This document shows positions 4,255-12,320 of a stretch of 12,639 bases of DNA, piece after piece. The translations under genes and the position numbers were made by a program. The DNA is from Bacteroidales bacterium (GTDB lineage Bacteria; Bacteroidota; Bacteroidia; Bacteroidales; Paludibacteraceae): the NCBI GenBank assembly GCA_900768725.1, contig CAAGDU010000013.1, positions 1 through 12,639 of the forward strand. The letters are read 5' to 3'. Below the pieces are notes generated by a model. It saw only the letters and a program-made list of their open reading frames with translations, was not told the origin of the DNA and did no database searches. How positions within the stretch are numbered: the first letter of the stretch is position 1; each line of letters opens with the position of its first letter.

Positions 4255-5547
4255 ATGATAGACCGTTATTCGCGTCCTGCTATGCGCGGGATTTGGACAG
4301 AAGAGAACAAGTTTAAGGCGTATCTTGAGGTGGAGATTCTTGCCGCTGAAGCGTGGTCCACGCTGGGAGTTATCCCCGCGGAGGATGTGCAGTTGCTGCG
4401 CGAGAAAGCCACGTTCAACGTGGAGCGTATCCACGAGATAGAGGAGATCACCCGCCACGACGTGGTGGCATTCACCCGCACGGTGAGTGAGTCGCTGGGC
4501 GAAGAGCGTAAGTGGGTGCACTACGGGCTGACCTCCACCGATGTGGTGGATACCGCCAACGGCTACCTGCTTAAGCAAGCCAACGAGATACTGCGCGAAG
4601 ACCTGCAGCGCTTCTTGCAGGTGCTGAAGCGTCGCGCCAACGAGTTCAAGTACACCCCTGTCATCGGGCGTACCCACGGCATGCACGCCGATGTAACTTC
4701 TTTCGGACTGAAATGGGCGTTGTGGTACGAGGAGATGAAGCGCAACGTGGAGCGCTTTGAGATGGCAGCGCGCGGCGTGGAGGCTGGCAAACTGTCGGGC
4801 GCGGTGGGTAACTACGCGAATATCCCACCTGCCATACAGACCTATGTCTGCGAGCACCTCGGCATCGAGTCGGCGCATATCGCTACGCAGGTGCTCGGAC
4901 GCGACCGCCATGCGTTCTACTTGGCTACGCTGGCAGTCATCGCCGGCACGCTGGAGCAGATGGCGTTAGAGGTGCGCAACATGCAGCGACAGGAAGTGCG
5001 CGAGGTGGAAGAGGCATTCCGCAAAGGGCAGAAAGGCTCGTCGGCGATGCCTCACAAGCGCAATCCTATCTCGTCGGAGAACATCTGCGGTTGCGCCCGC
5101 GTGATGCGCGGATATATGTGCACGGCGGGCGAGAACATCGCTCTATGGCATGAGCGCGACATCAGCCACTCGTCCACCGAGCGTATCGTGTTGCCCGATG
5201 CTACCATGCTGCTCGACTATATGCTGGCGCGCTTCGAGGGCATATTGGACAACCTTGTGGTTTATCCCGAGAACATGCTCCATAATATCGGGCTCACCCA
5301 TGGCGCTATCTTCGCGCAGCGCGTGATGAACGCCCTGATAGAGAAAGGCTTTGTGCGCGAGCAGGCATACGACCTCGTGCAACCCGTGGCGATGAAGACG
5401 CTCATGGAGGGCGGCGAGATGATAGACAACCTCAAGGCAACGCCCGCCGTAACCGAGCACCTCACCCCCGAAGAGATAGACCAATGCTTCACGCTCGACT
5501 ACTACATGAAGAACGTGGACTATATCTTTGAACAAGTAGGGATATAA
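4255..5547 (+). CDS. purB: Adenylosuccinate lyase, PurB
   Basis: Catalyses two fumarate-releasing steps: SAICAR to AICAR in the purine pathway and adenylosuccinate to AMP (cytosolic homotetramer, fumarase/aspartase superfamily). The 430 residues from the ATG at 4255 match the usual length of the Bacillus-type enzyme. Visible residues: TRHDVVAFTR with H68, GEERKWVHYGLTSTDVVDTA with H89, GRTHGMHA with H141 (general acid), and the signature loop GSSAMPHKRNP (261-271) with the catalytic serine and K268. NERDISHSS-like segment WHERDISHSS and the C-terminal FTLDYYMKNVDYIFEQ are typical. The whole protein resembles the Bacillus subtilis form rather than the longer E. coli form. Its product feeds AMP synthesis together with purA downstream. 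The leader contains an inverted palindromic element ending 6 bases from the start, which could hinder ribosome access. The 3' spacer is a 14-base repeat array. Confidence 0.95.
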   Translation: MIDRYSRPAMRGIWTEENKFKAYLEVEILAAEAWSTLGVIPAEDVQLLREKATFNVERIHEIEEITRHDVVAFTRTVSESLGEERKWVHYGLTSTDVVDTANGYLLKQANEILREDLQRFLQVLKRRANEFKYTPVIGRTHGMHADVTSFGLKWALWYEEMKRNVERFEMAARGVEAGKLSGAVGNYANIPPAIQTYVCEHLGIESAHIATQVLGRDRHAFYLATLAVIAGTLEQMALEVRNMQRQEVREVEEAFRKGQKGSSAMPHKRNPISSENICGCARVMRGYMCTAGENIALWHERDISHSSTERIVLPDATMLLDYMLARFEGILDNLVVYPENMLHNIGLTHGAIFAQRVMNALIEKGFVREQAYDLVQPVAMKTLMEGGEMIDNLKATPAVTEHLTPEEIDQCFTLDYYMKNVDYIFEQVGI

Positions 5548-5654
5548 TTTCATGTTAGTCATTTCATGTTAGTCATTTCATGTTGGGCATTGCATGTTAA
5601 CAGGAACTGATTAACACGAAGTGATTAACAGGAACTGACCAACACAAAGTAATA
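5548..5654. repeat. 14-base tandem repeats in the purB-purA spacer, both orientations
   Basis: First part: units TTTCATGTTAGTCA at 5548, 5562 and 5576 (last one varied) and a partial unit. Second part: 14-base units at 5599, 5613, 5627 and 5641 (AACAGGAACTGATT, AACACGAAGTGATT, AACAGGAACTGACC, AACACAAAGTAATA). The reverse complement of AACACGAAGTGATT is AATCACTTCGTGTT, so the second part is the same CAYTTCRTGTTA-like unit inverted. The array fills nearly the whole spacer. The same unit recurs after carB (12035-12140). I see no promoter in it. Confidence 0.8.
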
Positions 5655-5669
5655 AACATTTATAAACAT

Positions 5670-6968
5670 ATGAAAAAAGTAGATGTCATTTTGGGTTTGC
5701 AATGGGGGGATGAAGGCAAAGGCAAGGTAGTGGATGTATTGACCCCGAACTACAGCGTGGTGGCGCGTTTCCAAGGCGGACCGAACGCAGGGCATACCCT
5801 TGAGTTCAACGGCGAGAAATATGTGCTCCGCTCCATTCCTTCGGGTATCTTCCAAGGCGATAAGGTGAATATCATCGGCAACGGCGTGGTGCTCGACCCG
5901 CTACTGTTCATGACCGAGGCGGAGGAGTTGGCGAAGTCGGGGCATGACCTGACGGAGCGTCTCTTCATCTCGCGTAAGGCGCACCTCATCCTGCCGACCC
6001 ACCGTCTGCTTGACAAAGCCAACGAGGCTGCGAAAGGCAAGGCGAAGATTGGCACCACGGGCAAGGGTATCGGTCCGACCTACACCGACAAAGTGAGCCG
6101 CAACGGACTGCGCGTGGGCGACCTCTTCGACCGCTTCGAGGAGAAATACGCGGCTGCCAAACAACGCCATATAGAGATGATTGAGAGCCTCAACGACTTG
6201 GCACTTCAGAAAGGCAGCGAAGCCGTTTCCTTGGAGGGGCTGGACGCGCTGGAGGCAGAGTGGATGAGAGGGGTGGAGTACCTGAAACGCTTCCGCGTGA
6301 TTGACTCGGAGCACTTTGTGAACCATTGTCTGCAAGAGGGTAAAGCCGTCCTCTGCGAGGGTGCGCAAGGCTCGCTGCTGGATGTGGATTTCGGCTCGTA
6401 TCCGTTCGTAACCTCTTCCAACACCGTCTGCGCGGGCGCCTGCACGGGCTTGGGCATCGCACCGAACAAGATAGGCGAGGTGTTCGGTATCTTCAAAGCC
6501 TACTGTACGCGCGTGGGTGCCGGTCCGTTCCCGACGGAACTCTTTGACGAGACGGGGGCGGAGATACGCCGTATCGGGCATGAGTTCGGTGCCGTAACGG
6601 GGCGCGAGCGTCGCTGCGGCTGGATAGACCTCGTGGCGCTGCGCTATACCATCATGCTCAACGGTGTTACCCAACTTATCATGATGAAGTCGGATGTGCT
6701 CGACTCCTTCGAGACCATCAAGGCATGCACGGCATACAAAGTCAACGGCGAACTGACCACGGAGTTCCCCTTCAGCCTCGAAGGCGATGTGGAGCCGCAG
6801 TATGTGGAGTTGCCCGGATGGCACCAAGACCTCACCGGTTGCCGCTCCGAAGCAGACTTCCCGCAGGCGTTCAAAGACTATATTGCGTTCCTCGAGAAAG
6901 AACTGCAAACGCCTATCAAGATAGTGTCCGTAGGTCCCGACCGCGAGGCTACGATAGTGAGAAGTTAG
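5670..6968 (+). CDS. purA: Adenylosuccinate synthetase, PurA
   Basis: Joins IMP and aspartate using GTP to form adenylosuccinate, the first committed step to AMP; its product is the substrate of PurB encoded just upstream. The 432 residues from the ATG at 5670 match the family length. The N-terminal signature QWGDEGKGK (11-19) supplies the catalytic D14. GGPNAGHT (36-43) supplies the catalytic H42. Then come TTGKGIGPTYTDK (IMP site), CEGAQGSLLDVDFGSYPFVTSS, GVGAGPFPTEL-like VGAGPFPTEL, VTGRERRCGWIDLVAL, and a C-terminal SVGPDREATI segment of the guanine-binding region. The leader is a 14-base repeat array followed by an AT-rich TATAAACAT directly before the ATG, with no Shine-Dalgarno, as is usual in Bacteroidota. 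A palindrome overlaps the stop codon. No sign of damage. Confidence 0.96.
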   Translation: MKKVDVILGLQWGDEGKGKVVDVLTPNYSVVARFQGGPNAGHTLEFNGEKYVLRSIPSGIFQGDKVNIIGNGVVLDPLLFMTEAEELAKSGHDLTERLFISRKAHLILPTHRLLDKANEAAKGKAKIGTTGKGIGPTYTDKVSRNGLRVGDLFDRFEEKYAAAKQRHIEMIESLNDLALQKGSEAVSLEGLDALEAEWMRGVEYLKRFRVIDSEHFVNHCLQEGKAVLCEGAQGSLLDVDFGSYPFVTSSNTVCAGACTGLGIAPNKIGEVFGIFKAYCTRVGAGPFPTELFDETGAEIRRIGHEFGAVTGRERRCGWIDLVALRYTIMLNGVTQLIMMKSDVLDSFETIKACTAYKVNGELTTEFPFSLEGDVEPQYVELPGWHQDLTGCRSEADFPQAFKDYIAFLEKELQTPIKIVSVGPDREATIVRS

Positions 6969-7150
6969 ACCGTCTAACGACTGAAAGACCGCGCTTCGCG
7001 CTGAAAGACAAACGACCGCTCACTGTGTTCGCTGTCAGACTGATATAGTCTCGAAAGGTAAATCAGTCGGACAACAAAGTGGTCGGACAGTGAAACGGTC
7101 AGTCAGCGAAGCGTTCAAAAATAGTCAAATAGTAAATAGTAAAATAAACC
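6964..7150. repeat. purA-carA spacer: palindromes and short repeats
   Basis: GTTAGAC-C-GTCTAAC (6964-6978) is a perfect palindrome covering the purA stop. A CGCG-CTT-CGCG hairpin (6990-7000) lies between two CTGAAAGAC copies. Three 16-base units follow at 7066, 7082 and 7098 (GTCGGACAACAAAGTG, GTCGGACAGTGAAACG, GTCAGTCAGCGAAGCG). The last ~35 bases before carA are AAATAGT-type heptamers. I see no clear promoter or terminator. Confidence 0.65.
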
Positions 7151-8227
7151 ATGCGAAAAGTAACCTTACGCCTGTCCGATGGTACGGAGTTTCACGGCAC
7201 TTCGTTCGGATATGAAGCACCCGTAGCGGGTGAAGTGGTGTTCAACACCGCCATGATGGGCTACCCCGAGAGCCTGACCGATCCCTCTTATGCAGGGCAA
7301 CTCATGGTGCTCACTTTCCCGCTCGTAGGTAACTACGGCGTGCCGCCTTTCACCACGGAGTCCAACGGACTGGCTACCTTCATGGAGAGCGAGAAGATAC
7401 ATGCTCGCGCCATCATCGTGAGCGACTATAGCACCAACTACTCCCACTGGAACGCGGTGGAGAGCCTTGCCGACTGGCTCAAGCGCGAGCAGGTGCCGGG
7501 CATCACGGGTATCGACACCCGCGAACTGACCAAGACCCTGCGTGAGCACGGCGTGATGATGGGGCAGATACTCTTCGACGATGAGCCGGACAACATCCCG
7601 CAAGCCGAGTACGAGGGGGTGAATTTCGTGGACCAAGTGTCGTGCAAAGAGATTATCCGCTACAACGAGGGCGCGGAGAAGAAGGTGGTGCTGGTGGATT
7701 GCGGCGTGAAGCAGAACATCCTGCGTTGCCTCATCCGCCGCGGCGTGGATGTCATCCGCGTGCCGTGGAACTACGACTTCAACGACTTGGCGTTTGACGG
7801 ACTCTTCCTCGCCAACGGACCGGGCGACCCCGACACCTGCGAGGCGGCAGTGGCGAACATCCGCAAGTTCTTAGCCAACCCCGTGGTGCGTCCCTGCATG
7901 GGTATCTGTATGGGTAACCAACTGCTCGGAAAAGCGGCGGGAGCAACCATCTACAAACTGAAATACGGACACCGCAGCCACAACCAACCCGTGCAGGAGG
8001 TGGGCACCACGCGCTGTTTCATCACCTCGCAGAACCACGGCTACGCCGTAGATACCAAGACGCTCTCTGCCGACTGGGAGCCCTATTTCATCAACATGAA
8101 CGACGGCTCCAACGAGGGTATCCGACACAAACACAACCCGTGGTTCTCCGCACAGTTCCACCCCGAAGCCTGCTCCGGACCCGTGGATACGGAGTTCTTG
8201 TTTGATAAATTCGTGGAATTATTGTAG
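7151..8227 (+). CDS. carA: Carbamoyl-phosphate synthase small (glutaminase) subunit, CarA
   Basis: Hydrolyses glutamine and passes ammonia to CarB for carbamoyl phosphate synthesis, feeding pyrimidine and arginine pathways. The 358 residues show the two expected parts. The N-terminal CPSase small domain includes GEVVFNTAMMGYPESLTDPS and TGIDTRELTKTLREHG. A class I glutamine amidotransferase domain starts at about residue 178 (VVLVDCGVKQNILR). The catalytic triad is intact: C253 in GICMGNQ (GICLGHQ in many bacteria), and H337 and E339 in QFHPEACSGP. Also present are GPGDPD and YGHRSHNQPV. The start ATG at 7151 follows an A-rich leader. The usual partner gene carB is not adjacent: a small four-helix-bundle gene with its own leader lies between them. 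The length is slightly below the ~380 residues of E. coli CarA, as is common in this phylum as far as I recall. Confidence 0.96.
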   Translation: MRKVTLRLSDGTEFHGTSFGYEAPVAGEVVFNTAMMGYPESLTDPSYAGQLMVLTFPLVGNYGVPPFTTESNGLATFMESEKIHARAIIVSDYSTNYSHWNAVESLADWLKREQVPGITGIDTRELTKTLREHGVMMGQILFDDEPDNIPQAEYEGVNFVDQVSCKEIIRYNEGAEKKVVLVDCGVKQNILRCLIRRGVDVIRVPWNYDFNDLAFDGLFLANGPGDPDTCEAAVANIRKFLANPVVRPCMGICMGNQLLGKAAGATIYKLKYGHRSHNQPVQEVGTTRCFITSQNHGYAVDTKTLSADWEPYFINMNDGSNEGIRHKHNPWFSAQFHPEACSGPVDTEFLFDKFVELL

Positions 8228-8313
8228 TGTAGAGTTTAGAGTTTAGTGTTGAGAGTTTAGTGTAGTGTTTAGTGTTCCATCCTGTTCTCTCAACCCTCAA
8301 CCATCAACAAAAC
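8227..8313 (+). repeat. Heptad leader before the four-helix-bundle gene
   Basis: From the carA stop onward almost every base fits 7-base units: GTGTAGA, GTTTAGA, GTTTAGT, GTTGAGA, GTTTAGT, GTAGT (5 bases), GTTTAGT, GTTCCAT, CCTGTTC, TCTCAAC, CCTCAAC, CATCAAC, then AAAAC and the ATG at 8314. GTTGAGAG (8248-8255) is the exact reverse complement of CTCTCAAC (8287-8294), so the leader can form a hairpin. The same order of units recurs at 8702-8818. Confidence 0.85.
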
Positions 8314-8691
8314 ATGGAGTATTTTGGTTATAGAAAGTTAGCAACATATGTGAAAGCACGTGAGTTAGTGCGGGTTGTGTATGCTTTGCTAAAAACATTC
8401 CCGAGGGAAGAAATGTTTGCCTTGTGTAGTCAGATACGGCGAGCAGCGGTTTCGATAACGTCAAATATAGCGGAGGGGATGACCAGATATTCCAATAAGG
8501 AGAAAGTGCATTTTTTAGAGATGTCTTATGGCTCCTTGATGGAATTGATGAGTCAGTTTGAAGTTGCATTAGACCAAGGATATATATCCGATGGAGATTT
8601 TGAATATATAGAAACATTTGTAGCCGATGTAGCTCGATTGTTATCAGGATTGCAACGTAGTTTTATGGAAAATAATAATAATAAGGTTTAG
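8314..8691 (+). CDS. Four helix bundle protein (S23 / 23S rRNA intervening-sequence protein family)
   Basis: A 125-residue, almost entirely helical protein of the PF05635 type. Recognisable features: the N-terminal FGYRKLATYVKARELVRVVY (helix 1, the family's 'F--L-VW--A-ELV--VY'), FPREEMFALCSQIRRAAVSI (the highly conserved P--E---L--QIRRAA-SI core), SNIAEGMTRYS (the S--NIAEG motif), and FLEMSYGSLMELMSQFEVAL (family 'FL-IA-GSL-ELE-QL--A'). I use the ATG at 8314; an in-frame GTG at 8272 lies within the heptad repeat. The family is named from proteins encoded inside 23S rRNA genes, is related to the Avd accessory protein of diversity-generating retroelements, and has no established enzymatic role. 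No rRNA or reverse transcriptase is near. The gene is AT-richer than carA and carB and is bracketed by duplicated leaders, which indicates an insertion. Confidence 0.9.
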   Translation: MEYFGYRKLATYVKARELVRVVYALLKTFPREEMFALCSQIRRAAVSITSNIAEGMTRYSNKEKVHFLEMSYGSLMELMSQFEVALDQGYISDGDFEYIETFVADVARLLSGLQRSFMENNNNKV

Positions 8692-8701
8692 TTTAGAAAA
8701 A

Positions 8702-8818
<117 letters not shown>

Positions 8819-11800
8819 ATGAAGAAAGTTCTTATTCTCGGTTCCGGTGCCCTCAAGATTGGTGAGGCAGGTGAATTTGACTACTCCGGCTCGCAGGCGC
8901 TGAAAGCCCTGCGCGAGGAAGGTATCTACACAGTGCTCATCAACCCCAATATCGCCACGGTGCAGACCAGCGAGGGCGTAGCTGACAAGATTTATTTCCT
9001 GCCCGTCTCCCCGTTCTTCGTAACCAAGGTGATAGAGAAAGAGCGCCCCGACGGCATTCTGCTCTCCTTTGGCGGACAGACTGCTCTCAACTGTGGTGTG
9101 TCGCTTTACCAAGACGGCACGCTGGAGAAATACGGCGTGCAGGTGCTCGGCACACCCGTGCAGGCTATCATTGACACCGAAGACCGCGAACTCTTCGTGG
9201 AGCGCTTGAACGAGATAGATGTCAAGACCATCAAGAGCGAGGCATGCCTCACTATCGAAGAGGCGCGGGCTGCCGCACAACGCTTGGGCTACCCCGTCAT
9301 CCTCCGCGCTGCCTATGCCCTCGGCGGACTCGGCTCTGGCTTCTGCGACAACGAGGAGCAACTGAATAAACTGGCAGAGAAAGCCTTCTCCTTCTCCTCG
9401 CAAGTGCTGGTGGAGAAGAGCCTGAAAGGCTGGAAAGAAATAGAATACGAGGTGGTGCGCGACCGCTACGACAACTGTATCACGGTCTGCAACATGGAGA
9501 ACTTCGACCCGCTGGGTATCCACACGGGCGAGTCCATCGTCATTGCCCCTTCGCAGACGCTCACCAACTCCGAGTACCACAAACTCCGTGCCCTCTCCAT
9601 CAAGATTATCCGCCATATCGGCATTGTGGGCGAGTGTAACGTGCAGTATGCGTTCGACCCCAACTCGGAGGACTACCGCGTCATCGAGGTGAACGCCCGT
9701 CTGTCGCGCTCCTCGGCGCTGGCATCGAAGGCAACGGGCTATCCATTGGCGTTCGTGGCTGCCAAATTGGCGCTCGGCTACGGCTTGTTCGAGTTGAAGA
9801 ACAGCGTTACCAAGACCACCTCGGCTTTCTTCGAGCCTGCGCTCGACTATGTCGTTTGTAAGTTGCCGCGCTGGGACTTGGGTAAGTTCCGCGGCGTGGA
9901 CCGTGAGTTGGGCTCCTCCATGAAGTCCGTCGGCGAGGTGATGGCGATAGGGCGCACCTTCGAAGACGCCATCCAGAAAGGTCTCCGCATGATAGGACAG
10001 GGCATGCACGGCTTCACCGAGAACAAAGCCTTGCAGGTGGACGACCTCGACCACGCGCTTTCTGCGCCGACCGACAAGCGTATCTTCTTCCTCTCGCAGG
10101 CGCTCCGCTGCGGCTACACCATCGACCGTCTGCACGAACTGACGAAGATTGACCGCTGGTTCCTTGAGAAACTGCAACATATCTGCCAAATAGACGCCCG
10201 TCTGCAAGCCCTTTCCTCGCTGGAAGCACTCGACACCGACCTGCTGCGTGAGGCGAAGGTGTGCGGTTTCTCTGATTTCCAGATTGCCAAAGCCCTGCGC
10301 CTCGGCGAGCAGATGGATATGGACCAAGCCGTCCTCGTGGCGCGCGACTACCGCAAGCGCAAAGGCGTGTTGCCTGTGGTAAAGCAGATAGACACCCTCG
10401 CCGGCGAGTTCCCTGCGCAGACCAACTACCTCTACCTCACCTACTCCGGCGTTGCCAACGACGTGGAGTACCTCCACGACAAGCGCTCTGTGGTCGTGCT
10501 CGGCTCCGGCGCATACCGTATCGGCTCCTCCGTGGAGTTCGATTGGTGCGGCGTGCAAGCCCTCAAGACTATACGCGAAAACGGCTACCGCTCCGTGATG
10601 ATTAACTACAACCCCGAGACGGTCTCCACCGACTACGACATGTGCGACCGCCTCTATTTCGACGAACTGACCTTCGAGCGCGTGATGGACATCCTCGAGT
10701 TGGAGAACCCCCACGGCGTGATTGTCTCTACGGGTGGACAGATTCCGAACAACCTCGCGCTCAAACTCGATGCGCAGCACATGCCTATCCTCGGCACCAC
10801 CGCGCAGTCTATCGACAATGCCGAAGACCGCGATAAGTTCTCCGCCATGCTCGACCGTATCGGCGTGGACCAGCCCGAGTGGAGCGCCCTCACCTCGATG
10901 GACGATGTCAACCGCTTCATCGAGAAAGTGGGCTTCCCCGTCCTCGTCCGCCCGTCCTACGTGCTGTCCGGCGCGGCGATGAACGTCTGCTCCAACCAAA
11001 ATGAGTTGGAGCGCTTCCTCAAACTCGCAGCCACGGTCAGCAAGAAGCACCCCGTGGTCATCTCGAAGTTCATGCTCAACACCAAGGAGGTGGAGATGGA
11101 TGCCGTGGCAAAAGACGGCGAAATCATCGCCTATGCCATCTCCGAGCATATCGAGTTCGCGGGTGTGCACTCCGGCGACGCCACTATCCAGTTCCCCGCG
11201 CAGAAACTCTACGTGGAGACTGTGCGCCGAATCAAGAAAATCAGCGGACAGATTGCACGCGAGTTGAAAATCAGCGGTCCGTTCAATATCCAGTACCTCG
11301 CCCGCGACAACGAGATTAAGGTCATCGAGTGCAACCTGCGTGCGTCGCGCTCCTTCCCCTTCGTGAGCAAGGTACTGAAAATCAACTTCATCGATATTGC
11401 TACCCGTATCATGCTGGGCTTGCCGGTGGAGAAACCCAATAAGTCGCTCTTCGATTTCGACTATGTCGGCGTGAAGGCGTCGCAGTTCTCTTTCAACCGC
11501 TTGCAGAAGGCAGACCCCGTGATTGGTGTTGATATGGCTTCCACCGGCGAGGTCGGCTGCTTGGGCGAAGACGCCAATGCCGCCTTGCTCACCTCCATGC
11601 TCTCCGTCGGCTTGCGTATCCCCAAGAAGAACGTGCTTATCTCCGTGGGCGATGCCAAGCAGAAAGTGCAGATGTTAGACTCTGTCAAACAGTTGGTTAG
11701 CATGGGTTTCACTATCTACGCTACCCGTGGCACCAGCCATTTCCTCAGCGAGGCGGGTGTACCGAATATCACGGTCTATCAGCCCGGCGAGGAAGGACAT

Positions 11801-12031
11801 CCGCAGGCACTTGACCTGCTCCATAGCAAGACCATCGAGTTGGTGGTGAGCGTGCCCAAAGATATCGTCTCCGACCCCGCGCACGACGTGTGCTACCACG
11901 TCCGCCGCGGTGCTATCGACCTCAATGTCCCCTTGCTCACCAACGCCCGATTGGCTGCCGCCTTCATCAACGCCTTCTGCACCATCGACATCGACCAACT
12001 GGAAATCAAGGCATGGGATGAGTATAAGTAG
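8819..12031 (+). CDS. carB: Carbamoyl-phosphate synthase large subunit, CarB
   Basis: Uses two ATP, bicarbonate and the ammonia from CarA to make carbamoyl phosphate. The 1070 residues from the ATG at 8819 match the family. Longer in-frame starts (GTG at 8747) only add repeat-encoded Ser-Thr-Leu-Asn sequence. Layout: first ATP-grasp half (about 1-395; GSGALKIGEAGEFDYSGSQA, SFGGQTALNCG, LGGLGSGF, EVNARLSRSSALASKATGYP), oligomerisation region (about 400-545), second ATP-grasp half from about 555 (LGSGAYRIGSSVEFDWCGVQ, STGGQIPNNLA, RPSYVLSGAAM, ECNLRASRSFPFVSK), and an MGS-like regulatory domain (about 936-1070; ATRGTSHFL, PLLTNARLAAAF). The phrasing GGLGSGF, EIEYEVVRD and EVNARLSRSSALASKATGYP is strikingly like eukaryotic CPS/CAD proteins. 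Translation starts directly after an 8-copy heptad tract. No truncation seen. Confidence 0.97.
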   Translation: MKKVLILGSGALKIGEAGEFDYSGSQALKALREEGIYTVLINPNIATVQTSEGVADKIYFLPVSPFFVTKVIEKERPDGILLSFGGQTALNCGVSLYQDGTLEKYGVQVLGTPVQAIIDTEDRELFVERLNEIDVKTIKSEACLTIEEARAAAQRLGYPVILRAAYALGGLGSGFCDNEEQLNKLAEKAFSFSSQVLVEKSLKGWKEIEYEVVRDRYDNCITVCNMENFDPLGIHTGESIVIAPSQTLTNSEYHKLRALSIKIIRHIGIVGECNVQYAFDPNSEDYRVIEVNARLSRSSALASKATGYPLAFVAAKLALGYGLFELKNSVTKTTSAFFEPALDYVVCKLPRWDLGKFRGVDRELGSSMKSVGEVMAIGRTFEDAIQKGLRMIGQGMHGFTENKALQVDDLDHALSAPTDKRIFFLSQALRCGYTIDRLHELTKIDRWFLEKLQHICQIDARLQALSSLEALDTDLLREAKVCGFSDFQIAKALRLGEQMDMDQAVLVARDYRKRKGVLPVVKQIDTLAGEFPAQTNYLYLTYSGVANDVEYLHDKRSVVVLGSGAYRIGSSVEFDWCGVQALKTIRENGYRSVMINYNPETVSTDYDMCDRLYFDELTFERVMDILELENPHGVIVSTGGQIPNNLALKLDAQHMPILGTTAQSIDNAEDRDKFSAMLDRIGVDQPEWSALTSMDDVNRFIEKVGFPVLVRPSYVLSGAAMNVCSNQNELERFLKLAATVSKKHPVVISKFMLNTKEVEMDAVAKDGEIIAYAISEHIEFAGVHSGDATIQFPAQKLYVETVRRIKKISGQIARELKISGPFNIQYLARDNEIKVIECNLRASRSFPFVSKVLKINFIDIATRIMLGLPVEKPNKSLFDFDYVGVKASQFSFNRLQKADPVIGVDMASTGEVGCLGEDANAALLTSMLSVGLRIPKKNVLISVGDAKQKVQMLDSVKQLVSMGFTIYATRGTSHFLSEAGVPNITVYQPGEEGHPQALDLLHSKTIELVVSVPKDIVSDPAHDVCYHVRRGAIDLNVPLLTNARLAAAFINAFCTIDIDQLEIKAWDEYK

Positions 12032-12034
12032 GGG

Positions 12035-12140
12035 CACTATGTGTTTAGACACTTCGTGTTAGCATTTCATGTTAGGCACTATGTGTTAGACACTTTGTGT
12101 TAGCATTTCATGTTAGGCACTTTGCGTTAGCATTTCATCC
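12035..12140 (+). repeat. 13-15 base tandem repeats downstream of carB
   Basis: Consecutive units CACTATGTGTTTAGA, CACTTCGTGTTAG, CATTTCATGTTAGG, CACTATGTGTTAGA, CACTTTGTGTTAG, CATTTCATGTTAGG, CACTTTGCGTTAG, CATTTCATCC. Each is two heptad-like halves, CAYTWYR and TGTTAGN. The unit is the same as in the purB-purA spacer 6.4 kb upstream (CATTTCATGTTAGT and its inverse). Many units contain a short palindrome such as CACTTCGTG-like CAC-TTC-GTG. No T-run terminator is visible. Confidence 0.85.
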
Positions 12141-12172
12141 ATAAACCTTTTCGGAGACGAGACTAATTTTAG

Positions 12173-12247
12173 CTCCCCCGCCTCCCTCTTAGAGGGGGGA
12201 GGGGGTAAGGGGGCGGGAGGAGGACTCGGCATCCTGCCGCAAAGGGA
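12173..12247 (+). repeat. GC-rich hairpin element, copy R5
   Basis: CTCCCCCGCCTCCCTCTTAG, then AGGGGGGAGGGGGTAAGGGG and GCGGGAGGAGGACTCGGC, then ATCCTGCCGCAAAGGG. It is closest to the inverted copy R3 at 367-434. The upstream flank (ACCTTTTCGGAGACGAGACT) resembles the upstream flank of R4. A partial extra tail (GGTACATTCGGCATCCAAAC, 12261-12280) follows. The DUF559 gene begins about 75 bases beyond the element. Confidence 0.8.
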
Positions 12248-12320
12248 AAAATGGCGTGAAGGTACATTCGGCATCCAAACCGCAAAAGAAAAAAACAAAC
12301 GAATACTATTACAGAATATT

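Noticed and set aside
5901..6908. A 335-codon minus-strand frame inside purA
   Set aside because: Same explanation: a shadow of purA codon bias. The true gene has complete family motifs.
8314..8691. 23S rRNA intervening sequence
   Set aside because: The protein belongs to the family found in such sequences, but no rRNA sequence flanks it; it lies between carA and carB.
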